From JAQVUB01 sp033809415 (lineage in GTDB: Bacteria; Verrucomicrobiota; Lentisphaeria; Oligosphaerales; Oligosphaeraceae): a DNA stretch of 16,255 nucleotides. A program made the position numbers and the translations under genes. The first letter of the stretch is position 1, and every line of letters starts with the position of its first letter. Location of the stretch: positions 1 through 16,255 of the forward strand of contig JAPXLT010000084.1 of NCBI GenBank assembly GCA_033809415.1. The letters run 5' to 3'. The notes beneath the pieces were generated by a model. That model did not search any database and was not told the DNA's origin. It saw only the letters and a list, made by a program, of their open reading frames with translations. Shown here piece by piece: positions 1 through 5,564 of the stretch.

Positions 1-1
1 G

Positions 2-1012
2 ATCACGTTCAGGCAGGATACCCGCCTGTCCAATGATTCCTTTGTTCCCGTTAAGCTGGCCTCGACTTACATGGAGCCGCGGGAAAGTGTGAAACATACC
101 GATAAGATCCTGATGTGCAAGGATGCCCAAAAAGGCTTTTTCCTCGATGAATTTACTCCATCCCAATGGAAAGCGATTCGCGGTTCCCTGGCATCCGATG
201 CTTATGTCGCTGTTTTGCAGAGTCCGGTCGGGTACATTGCGCTGGTGCCCCTGAGCGATGGCGAATGGAAATATTCTTTTGACAATTCAGGAACACTGAA
301 TTTTGGAATCGGCGAACCAGGAAAGCTGTACAAGGAAAAGGAAAAAATCAATTATGCCTTTGCCACTTTTTCGATTGTCGGAAACGAGGCCAACCCTACC
401 CGCATCGAGACCATGATTGATATCGTTCGCGGAAAATTCCCGATGGAAATCCTCCGCGGCAGACGGGGGGATGATAAAGTGCTGATCCATTTCCAGGCGG
501 ATGATCATTCTTCGAGATTTTCAGTCGGGCCAAAATCCGGTGCCGGAATTGATATGCCGTTTGCGGTTTCCGGATTGCAGGACAATGGTTGTGCTGCAAT
601 TTTTACAACAGTTCGTCCAAGTTTTCGCTTTGTCCCCTTTGAACTCGGAAAGGATACCGTATATTTCCAAGAACCCATTGAAAACCAGAATCAAATCTGG
701 TGCGGAAATGTGTTTACGGCTGAAGACTTGAGTTTGAAGATGACTTTAGTGGTGGATGGGCAAACTCCAGGGAAACGGCCTTTCATTGAAATTCATAATC
801 CCGTTGGCAGAACCATTAGGACGGTCGTGAAATCCCCCCCCGAAACCCCGCTTTTCAACGCCATCAGCTTCACTGCCGAAATTCCACCCCATGAAAGTAT
901 CCGTCATGAATTCGATTTCGAGGAATTACGCAGAGCTTCAGAGTCAATTCATGACGAATTTATCAAGAGTTACTCGATGAAATACCTTCAAAGCTTGATG
1001 GCCAATCCCTAA
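2..1012 (+). CDS. Unrecognised protein, 3' part only (open at left edge)
   Basis: The reading frame is open from base 2 to the stop codon at 1010-1012, so 336 residues are visible and the true start lies outside the window. An ATG at 71 exists, but there is no clear ribosome binding site before it and the frame continues upstream (ITFRQDTRLSNDSF...), so 71 is probably not the start. I do not recognise the family. The product is mixed and beta-rich in character, with alternating hydrophobic residues, several Gly/Pro turns and a late segment ending in HEFDFEELRR before a helical tail. There is no membrane segment in the visible part. It lies upstream of the repeat array, with a 57-bp gap to the first repeat remnant. 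A substrate or structural role cannot be assigned. Confidence 0.75.
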   Translation: MTFRQDTRLSNDSFVPVKLASTYMEPRESVKHTDKILMCKDAQKGFFLDEFTPSQWKAIRGSLASDAYVAVLQSPVGYIALVPLSDGEWKYSFDNSGTLNFGIGEPGKLYKEKEKINYAFATFSIVGNEANPTRIETMIDIVRGKFPMEILRGRRGDDKVLIHFQADDHSSRFSVGPKSGAGIDMPFAVSGLQDNGCAAIFTTVRPSFRFVPFELGKDTVYFQEPIENQNQIWCGNVFTAEDLSLKMTLVVDGQTPGKRPFIEIHNPVGRTIRTVVKSPPETPLFNAISFTAEIPPHESIRHEFDFEELRRASESIHDEFIKSYSMKYLQSLMANP

Positions 1013-1129
1013 TCAAACAATAATAAATTCTGCCAAAACTCGAGGGGCGGTGGCAGTGATTGCTACTACCTCCGAGGCTTCGATGGGCAGGAGGAATGCC
1101 ATGCCCCAGGTTCCGCTCCGATTCATAAC

Positions 1130-1371
1130 GGGGTTACTCATGGTACCACGCCTTCGGCGTCGGATGCCTCCGGCGCAATTGCGTAAAGCCGACCTTGGCA
1201 CACAAGAATTTTGGCAGAGCAGGCTCATCCGTCAAAGCAACAACCCTACAAAATTTTCCGCGCCTTCTGCGGACAAAAAATTGGCTGCGGACATTATTCC
1301 GTGCCAAGCCTTCGTGCGCTTATGGGTAAAATGCCTTCCAGTCTCGGAGAGACGGCACCATGAGTAACCCC
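1130..1371 (+). repeat. S unit, copy 1
   Basis: The unit runs from the boundary GGGGTTACTCATGGTACC (one base different from the consensus) to GGCACCATGAGTAACCCC. It matches S2 almost base for base, apart from a short deletion near 1264-1275. It contains the GCAATTGC palindrome, the inverted pair CTTGGCACA / GTGCCAAG (about 1194 and 1300) and a degenerate ACGGAA satellite. Hairpins of the GGA-loop type sit just inside both ends (1148-1160 with loop TTC, and 1341-1353). Confidence 0.8.
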
Positions 1372-1640
1372 TGGTGAAGCGAAGCGGAACCTGGGGTCAG
1401 GGCCCCCCCGAAAACCAGAGCCTCGGAGAGGCGGCACTTTCATTGGCATGTTCCGCGTTGATTGTCATTTTGCTTCGTTTTGTGCGAAAAATGATATGTG
1501 ACAAAAGTTTGGTGTGACTCATATTCCTCCTCCAGGGAATGCTTATAGTGTCGCCTCTCCGAGGCTTGCGATTTTTTGAGATTCTTGCCCCAGGCTCCGC
1601 AGTGCTCCGCACAGCTCCGCCTGGGGTTACTCATGGTGCC
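1354..1640 (+). repeat. T unit, copy 1: internally deleted, non-autonomous form of the transposase element
   Basis: The unit is bounded by perfect 18-bp inverted repeats (1354-1371 and 1623-1640). Just inside are a left hairpin of CCCC..CCTGGGG form (1368-1396) and a right hairpin from CCCCAGGC to GCCTGGGG (1588-1626, with an inner GTGC-TCC-GCAC stem). A second inverted pair lies further in (1420-1439 and 1547-1566, 19 of 20 bases complementary). The interior keeps only the transposase ribosome binding site and its first 26 codons. Compared with copy 2, about 370 bp are missing and the junction is at a TTGG shared by both deletion ends. Confidence 0.85.
1445..1522 (-). pseudogene. 5' remnant of the IS200-like transposase gene
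   Basis: The remnant encodes the first 26 residues (MSHTKLLSHIIFRTKRSK...) and keeps the strong AGGAGGAAT ribosome binding site. Its nucleotide sequence is nearly identical to the 5' end of the intact gene at 1941-2393. After residue 26 the frame runs into the T-unit 3' end, so the HUH motif and the catalytic tyrosine are both absent. It cannot encode an active nuclease. Confidence 0.85.
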
Positions 1641-1873
1641 ACGCCTCCGGCGTTGGATGCCTCCGACGCAATTGCGCAAAGCCGACCTTGGCACACAAGA
1701 ATTTTGGCAGAGCAGGCTCATCCGTCAAAGCAACAACCCTACAAAATTTTCCGCGCCTTCCGTGCTTTCCGTGGACAAAAAATTGGCTGCGGACATTATT
1801 CTGTGCCAAGCCTTCGTGTGGCTTATGGGTAAATTCCTTCCAGTCTCGGAGAGACGGCACCATGAGTAACCCC
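1623..1873 (+). repeat. S unit, copy 2 (reference copy)
   Basis: This is the most complete S unit, with full boundary 18-mers at both ends. Its minus-strand reading is boundary, hairpin GTCTC-GGA-GAGAC, CTTGGCACA arm, GTCCGCAGCC, T-run, GTCCACGGAAAGCACGG satellite, TAGGGTTGTTGC, GGATGAGCCTGCTCTGCC, TGTGCCAAG arm, GCAATTGC, and hairpin ACGCC-GGA-GGCGT followed by GGCACC. The satellite portion belongs to the same family as the gene-end repeats elsewhere in the window. Confidence 0.8.
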
Positions 1874-2507
1874 TGGTGAAGCGAAGCGGAACCTGGGGTC
1901 AGGGCCCCCCCGAAACCAGAGCCTCGGAGAGGCGGCACTTTCATTGGTCTGCAAAGAAGAAAGCGCAACGGTCTTCCATTCCAAATTCCTTGTACAGTCG
2001 TAGAACTTCATCCTGAAATGAGACTTGCTGATGGTGAGCCTGCTGATTTTTGATATAGTTGATGATCATTTGCCGGTCGCGTGCTGAATAAGAAAATGCG
2101 GCGTATTCGGCAGCCCAGCCTTCGAACAGCGGAAAATATCCGCATTTCTTTGCCCATTGACTTGAATTGGCTTTGATGACGCGCACCAAATCGGACAAGG
2201 CGAGCGTGGGGGGATATTGGACAAACAGATGAAGATGATCTGGCATCCCGTTGATTTGCAACAAGATGCAATTCATGTTCTTGATGATCCCCCAAATGTA
2301 ACGGTATAACTCCTTGGCATGTTCCGCGTTGATTGTCATTTTGCTTCGCTTTGTGCGAAAAATGATATGTGACAAAAGTTTGGTGTGACTCATATTCCTC
2401 CTCCAGGGAATGCTTATAGTGTCGCCTCCAAGGCTTGCGATTTTTTGAGATTCTTGCCCCAGGCTCCGCAGTGCTCCGCACAGCTCCGCCTAGTTACTCA
2501 TGGTGCC
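1856..2507 (-). mobile_element. T unit, copy 2: full-length IS200/REP-type transposon
   Basis: This is the full version of the T unit, about 652 bp. The left boundary 18-mer is intact (1856-1873). The right boundary has lost about three G bases, leaving GTTACTCATGGTGCC at 2493-2507, and the right-hand internal hairpin has decayed (GCCTCCAAGGC instead of GCCTC-TCC-GAGGC). It carries one gene, the transposase, on the minus strand. Known IS200/IS605 elements are delimited by subterminal hairpins instead of long terminal inverted repeats, so the 18-bp repeats here are better viewed as REP-like ends. Confidence 0.8.
1941..2393 (-). CDS. HUH/Y1 transposase, IS200-like, REP-associated (RAYT-like)
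   Basis: This 150-residue protein fits the length and motifs of the Y1 single-strand DNA transposase family. The HUH motif is H53-L-H55 in the context GMPDHLHLFV, and the nucleophilic tyrosine is Y113 in NYIKNQ, with Q117 following. The family nicks single-stranded DNA at hairpin-flanked sites and forms a covalent 5'-phosphotyrosine bond. The ATG at 2391-2393 is preceded by AGGAGGAAT. The gene is intact and ends with TGA at 1941-1943, inside the T unit. No accessory TnpB gene is present, and the ends are REP-like, which favours the REP-associated (RAYT) subgroup over classical IS200. The subgroup call is inference. The gene is probably functional at the protein level, but the element's right end is damaged. 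Confidence 0.92.
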   Translation of the reverse strand: MSHTKLLSHIIFRTKRSKMTINAEHAKELYRYIWGIIKNMNCILLQINGMPDHLHLFVQYPPTLALSDLVRVIKANSSQWAKKCGYFPLFEGWAAEYAAFSYSARDRQMIINYIKNQQAHHQQVSFQDEVLRLYKEFGMEDRCAFFFADQ

Positions 2508-2602
2508 ACGCCTCCGGCGTTGGATGCCTCCGATGCAATTGCGTAAAGCCGACCTTGGCACACAAGAATTTTGCCGGAGCAGGCTCATACGTCAAAACCC
2601 TA
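2493..2602 (+). repeat. S unit, copy 3, truncated
   Basis: The unit begins at the damaged boundary GTTACTCATGGTGCC and keeps the ACGCC-TCC-GGCGT hairpin (2508-2520), GCAATTGC and the CTTGGCACA arm. It breaks off after AACCCTAC, in the middle of the unit. The second arm and the satellite are missing, and a T fragment follows directly. Confidence 0.75.
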
Positions 2603-2638
2603 CCTCCTCTAGGGAATGCTTATAGTGTCGCCGAGGCT
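2603..2638 (+). repeat. T unit remnant
   Basis: Thirty-six bases match the stretch just upstream of the transposase start: the reverse complement of its ribosome binding site, then AGGGAATGCTTATAGTGTCG and a decayed right hairpin. This fixes a third T insertion or recombination event at the right edge of the array. From here to 2781 the sequence is AT-rich and I see no gene or repeat in it. Confidence 0.7.
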
Positions 2639-2781
2639 ATTCATGCGCAAAAAACTTGATTTTTTGTGAGTTACCCTACCACGATAATACTTTTCAGATA
2701 TATTGCAAGTTTCATCATATCAGAATCATAAGGAAGCATAAAAGTCATAAGAAATCCTCATATTCGATCTTTCCAAAAAAT

Positions 2782-2856
2782 GGCAGATTCATCTGTCAAA
2801 GCAGCAACCCCTATAAAAAATTTCGTGCCTGTTCGTGTGGTTCGTGGTTAAAAAAC
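2782..2856 (-). repeat. Gene-end satellite repeat with common tail (minus orientation)
   Basis: On the minus strand this reads GTTTTTTAACCACGAA, then two more CACGAA-type units, a T-run, TATAGGGGTTGCTGCTTTGA, and GATGAATCTGCC. The same order of blocks occurs at 9108-9176, at 15835-15910 and inside the S units, so it is one dispersed family. It is the only copy in the window not pointing in the direction of a preceding gene. Confidence 0.7.
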
Positions 2857-2888
2857 TTCTGTTTTCCATGGCATAAATATGTTTTGGA

Positions 2889-2907
2889 TGTACATTATTC
2901 CTGTACA
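2889..2907. promoter_or_regulatory. Probable YefM-YoeB operator
   Basis: Two TGTACA hexamers lie 13 bp apart (2889-2894 and 2902-2907), 19 bp before the antitoxin start codon. TGTACA is the core motif of the Escherichia coli yefM-yoeB operator, where, from memory, it also occurs as a closely spaced pair. Binding by this antitoxin is inferred from that match plus position. Confidence 0.6.
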
Positions 2908-2926
2908 ACAAATCAGGAGGATTATG

Positions 2927-3193
2927 ATGAAAACGCTATCTTATACTGCGGCTCGTGCCGAGTTGGCGGAGACTATCAACATGGTCGTCCGCGACCGGGT
3001 GCCGGTCATCATCAAGAAGAAAAATGATGCGGTTGTGATGATGAATCTTGATGATTATGAATCTTGGGCTGAAACGGTGTATTTACTGAAAAGTCCCAAA
3101 AACGCCAAGCGTTTGATGACTTCGATCGAGACCTTGGAAAAAGGCGATGCCATCGAGAAAAATCAGGAGTCACTGCTGCATGGGCATCCTTAA
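2927..3193 (+). CDS. yefM: Antitoxin of the Phd/YefM family
   Basis: The product has 88 residues. The N-terminal half (MKTLSYTAARAELAETIN..., then VVMMNLDDYESWAETVYLL) follows the Phd/YefM fold that forms a dimer and binds the operator. The C-terminal part (SPKNAKRLMTSIETLEKGDA...) corresponds to the segment that wraps and neutralises the YoeB toxin. The start at 2927 is chosen over the adjacent ATG at 2924 because AGGAGG (2915-2920) then has a 6-base spacing and the protein begins like YefM. It overlaps the toxin gene by 14 bp, so the two are translationally coupled. YefM is known to repress its own operon, with YoeB as co-repressor. Confidence 0.92.
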   Translation: MKTLSYTAARAELAETINMVVRDRVPVIIKKKNDAVVMMNLDDYESWAETVYLLKSPKNAKRLMTSIETLEKGDAIEKNQESLLHGHP

Positions 3194-3437
3194 ATTTTCA
3201 GCTGAGGCCTGGTCTGATTATCTCTATTGGCAGTCATCAGACCGCAAAGTTCTCAAACGCATCAATGAACTCATCAAGGTCGCCGCACGCACGCCTTATG
3301 AGGGTATCGGAAAGCCTGAACCATTGAAAGGAAATCTGTCATCCTGGTGGTCAAGACGCATTACCGCAACCGACCGCATGGTCTATAAAGTCGATGGAGA
3401 AGACCTATTGATCGCTCAATTACGGTATCATTATTGA
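3180..3437 (+). CDS. yoeB: Toxin of the YoeB family (ribosome-dependent mRNA endonuclease)
   Basis: This 85-residue protein is one residue longer than the E. coli enzyme and can be followed along its whole length: AWSDYLYWQ near the N-terminus, KRINELIK, RTPYEGIGKPEPLK, WSRRIT, and the terminal RYHY. YoeB catalytic positions are present as E47, R66, H84 and the terminal Y85, so the toxin looks active. YoeB enters the ribosomal A site and cuts mRNA, halting translation. The start at 3180 gives the family N-terminus and has AGGAG 10 bases upstream; an in-frame ATG at 3147 would add residues absent from the family. The cognate antitoxin gene overlaps it by 14 bp. Confidence 0.93.
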   Translation: MGILKFSAEAWSDYLYWQSSDRKVLKRINELIKVAARTPYEGIGKPEPLKGNLSSWWSRRITATDRMVYKVDGEDLLIAQLRYHY

Positions 3438-3440
3438 GTA

Positions 3441-3502
3441 AGGGTGCAGGGTGCAGGGTGCAGGGGGCAGGGTGCAGGGTGCAGGGTGCAGGGTGCAGGG
3501 GG
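3441..3502 (+). repeat. AGGGTGC 7-bp minisatellite
   Basis: Eight uninterrupted 7-bp units start four bases after the yoeB stop codon. One unit has GGGGC in place of GGTGC, and a partial unit ends the run. A second block of the same unit is at 3610-3641. Confidence 0.95.
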
Positions 3503-3540
3503 TCATTTGTCACTTGTCATTTGTCATTTGTCACTTGTCA
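3503..3540 (+). repeat. TTTGTCA / CTTGTCA 7-bp minisatellite
   Basis: Five 7-bp units alternate between TTTGTCA and CTTGTCA and directly abut the preceding minisatellite, with the same period but a different sequence. Confidence 0.95.
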
Positions 3541-3547
3541 GGGGGCG

Positions 3548-3576
3548 TTTAAAAAGTGGCGCAACCGTCCCGGTTG
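3548..3576 (+). repeat. 29-bp palindromic repeat, copy 1
   Basis: The block TTTAAAAAGTGGC is followed by GCAACCG, loop TCC and CGGTTG. It is identical over 29 bases to 9188-9216 and, inverted, to 9517-9545. On the minus strand it is a hairpin with GGA loop followed by GCCAC. Confidence 0.9.
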
Positions 3577-3609
3577 TGTGGTGCCTTTAGTCTTTTCCTG
3601 CTGAATGAC

Positions 3610-3641
3610 AGGGTGCAGGGTGCAGGGTGCAGGGTGCAGGG
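3610..3641 (+). repeat. AGGGTGC minisatellite, second block
   Basis: Four full AGGGTGC units and a partial one are separated from the first block by the 7-bp TTGTCA run and the 29-bp palindrome. The split suggests that other repeats were inserted into one original tract. Confidence 0.9.
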
Positions 3642-3644
3642 CTA

Positions 3645-3689
3645 CCCGTCCACCCCGTCCACCCCGTCCACAATGTCCACTCTGTCCAC
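3645..3689 (+). repeat. nnnGTCCAC 9-bp minisatellite
   Basis: There are five 9-bp units: CCCGTCCAC three times, then AATGTCCAC and TCTGTCCAC. Only the first three bases vary. The rest of the gap to gltX (3690-3785) is AT-rich, without a promoter I can defend. Confidence 0.93.
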
Positions 3690-3785
3690 AATAGAAAATC
3701 TATCATGTCTCCATAAAGTCGTTTTTGACAGTATATTAAAATAATTACTTCAGTGTTTTCTTTTTCAGCTTATCAGAGGGATGAT

Positions 3786-5372
3786 ATGAGTGTTCGCGTA
3801 CGTTTTGCTCCTTCGCCGACGGGGCAGGTGCATATTGGCAATATTCGGGCGGCTATTTTCAACTGGCTTTTTGCAAGGCATGAAAAGGGCACATTTCTGC
3901 TGCGCATCGAGGATACGGACCTCGAACGTTCGACGCCGCAGGCAATTGCCACGCTGCTGGAAGTGATGGAATGGCTGCAACTCGATTTTGACGAAGAACC
4001 ACTCTATCAGACTTCCCAGCTGGATAAACATCTGGCCGCCGCAAAAAAACTGCTCGATGAAGGCAATGCCTACCGGGACAGCAAAGGCGGTGGTGGAGAA
4101 GCGATCCTGTTCAGAATTCCCTGGGATGCCGAGAAGCTCGAGGGAGTCATCGAGCAAGGCGAGGCGACATTGCAGATTCATCCAGAAGTGCCTTTGACGA
4201 TCAGCAACAAAGGGCTGAATTTTGCCTGTGTTTCAGCCAAAGGGACACAGGCACCCGGCGGTGGCTGCTTGGCTGGGTTCAAAAATCTGCGTGTGCTCGA
4301 TGAAGCCGGAAAAGTCATCTTTCGCATCGATGAACATATCCAGGCAATTCTCGAGCAGGACGCGGTTTTCACGCTGCCGGAAGCACGCAAGCTCGAATTT
4401 ACGCGTCGTGCGGTGACTTATGCCGACCGGGTCAAGGGGCTGATGAGCAAGCCGTTGGACAGCATGAAGGACTTGGTGATTGTGCGCAGCGACGGCACCC
4501 CGGTGTTTCATCTGGCCAATGTGGTCGATGACATCACTCAGCGGGTGACTCATATCATCCGTGGTGATGATCATGTCGAAAATACGTTTCGGCATCTTTT
4601 CCTGTTCAGCTGCCTGGGCGCGGTTCCGCCAGTCTATGCACACCTGCCGATGATCGTCAATGCCGCCGGAAAACCCTACAGCAAACGCGACGGCGATGCA
4701 TTCGTCGGAGATTTCCGCGACAAGGGCTTTCTGCCGCAGACTCTGTTCAATTATCTGAGCCTTCTGGGCTGGTCGCCTGGAGATGACCGCGAAAAGATGA
4801 CTCGCGAGGAATTGATCGAGGCGTTCACCCTCGAGCGTTGCCTGCATGCCTCCGCCCAGATGGATATTGTCAAGATGACGAATCTGAACGGTGCTTACAT
4901 TGCCGAGATGCCGCTGCCGGAATTCTGCGCGGCATGCCGCCCGTATGTTGCCGCGTTGCCGTGGGGCAGTGGCATTCCGGAGGATTACTGGCAGAAGGTC
5001 TGTGATTTCATGCAGAGTCGTTTGAAGCGCCTTGTCGATGTCGAACAGTGGGAATACTTCTTCGTCGAGATTCCGCCGTATGATGACAAGCTTTGCGCCA
5101 AGCAGTTCAAGGATGAAGTTGTACAGAAAGCGTTGCGGCTGCTGCCGGATGCTTTCCGTAAACTCGATGCGTTTACCGCTGCCGACATCGAGCAGGCCAT
5201 TCATTCGGTGACGGATGCGGTCGGCTTGGCTCAGGGCAAACTGAATCAGCCTATTCGGGCGGCAGTCACCGGCATCGGCATCGGCGCGGGAATCTACGAA
5301 ACGCTCGAATTGCTCGGACGCGAGAAAACCCTCAAGCGCCTCGAACATGTATCTGTAAATTTGTTAATGTGA
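3786..5372 (+). CDS. gltX: Glutamyl-tRNA synthetase with an unusual insertion
   Basis: This class I synthetase of 528 residues attaches glutamate to tRNA(Glu), and in many bacteria to tRNA(Gln) as well. Landmarks are FAPSPTGQVHIGN (HIGH motif, 16-19), RIEDTD (40-45), DLVIVRSDGTPVFHLANVVDD (from 229), IIRGDDHVENT (258-267), the KMSKS-equivalent GKPYSKRDGD (295-304), and a C-terminal anticodon-binding part ending in GKLNQPIRAAVTG and LLGREKTLKRL. The start at 3786 has AGAGGG five bases upstream; an in-frame upstream ATG at 3753 lacks a site. Two oddities: the zinc-binding cysteine stretch usual after YRC is absent (YRDSKGGGGEAILFRIP), and about 95 extra residues (112-208) lie before the conserved VTYADRVKG. 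The protein is therefore longer than the typical 470-490 residues. Confidence 0.93.
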   Translation: MSVRVRFAPSPTGQVHIGNIRAAIFNWLFARHEKGTFLLRIEDTDLERSTPQAIATLLEVMEWLQLDFDEEPLYQTSQLDKHLAAAKKLLDEGNAYRDSKGGGGEAILFRIPWDAEKLEGVIEQGEATLQIHPEVPLTISNKGLNFACVSAKGTQAPGGGCLAGFKNLRVLDEAGKVIFRIDEHIQAILEQDAVFTLPEARKLEFTRRAVTYADRVKGLMSKPLDSMKDLVIVRSDGTPVFHLANVVDDITQRVTHIIRGDDHVENTFRHLFLFSCLGAVPPVYAHLPMIVNAAGKPYSKRDGDAFVGDFRDKGFLPQTLFNYLSLLGWSPGDDREKMTREELIEAFTLERCLHASAQMDIVKMTNLNGAYIAEMPLPEFCAACRPYVAALPWGSGIPEDYWQKVCDFMQSRLKRLVDVEQWEYFFVEIPPYDDKLCAKQFKDEVVQKALRLLPDAFRKLDAFTAADIEQAIHSVTDAVGLAQGKLNQPIRAAVTGIGIGAGIYETLELLGREKTLKRLEHVSVNLLM

Positions 5373-5386
5373 AGCTGGGTGACAAT

Positions 5387-5511
5387 TTTTTACAACTAAA
5401 AACACTAATGGACACGAAAAAATTTCATGGCAAGTACGACGCATTCGCGCAGAAAAAGCCACTTCCATGAAATTTTTTCGTGTCCTTTCGGGTATTTCGT
5501 TGTTTAAAAAG
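5387..5511. repeat. Inverted-repeat element between gltX and der
   Basis: A perfect 21-bp stem (5410-5430 with 5465-5485; it contains GACACGAAAAAATTTCATGG) encloses a 34-base loop. The similarity continues outward imperfectly to about 45 bp on each side (TTTTTTACAAC... against ...GTTGTTTAAAAAG). Each arm is a version of the gene-end repeat TTTTTAACAACGAAA..., so this looks like two copies facing each other. It could act as a two-way transcription terminator, but I cannot show that. Confidence 0.8.
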
Positions 5512-5564
5512 AATTTTTCAGTTACCCGGGTTCACTGAGGCCACTTTTTTAAGGAAAAAATTAT

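Larger units (their letters stand above)
1070..2638. repeat. Modular S/T repeat array containing a REP-type transposase
   Basis: This 1.57-kb block has no native gene except the transposase. It reads T0' (remnant, 1070-1147), S1, T1, S2, T2, S3' (truncated), T3' (remnant). S and T units alternate and share their edges: GGGGTTACTCATGGTGCC in one orientation and GGCACCATGAGTAACCCC in the other. Each shared 18-mer is therefore at once the end of one unit and the start of the next. Long open frames across the block on both strands are by-products of the repeats; the same peptide strings recur in several frames and none has an independent start signal. Confidence 0.85.

Noticed and set aside
1013..2011. 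Several overlapping open frames of 60-113 codons on both strands, and similar ones at 15571-16237
   Set aside because: They lie in S and T repeats, give the same peptide strings in different frames, and lack their own ribosome binding sites or codon bias.
3147..3179. Upstream ATG as the start of yoeB
   Set aside because: It would add 11 residues not found in the family and place the start deep within the antitoxin gene; the ATG at 3180 has its own AGGAG and gives the family N-terminus.
3441..3540. A possible CRISPR array from the regular short repeats
   Set aside because: Units of 7 bp are contiguous, with no unique spacers and no cas genes nearby.
3725..3746. TTGACA followed by AT-rich sequence before gltX, as a sigma-70 promoter
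   Set aside because: No acceptable -10 hexamer lies at 16-18 bp; the nearest AT-rich hexamers are far too close.
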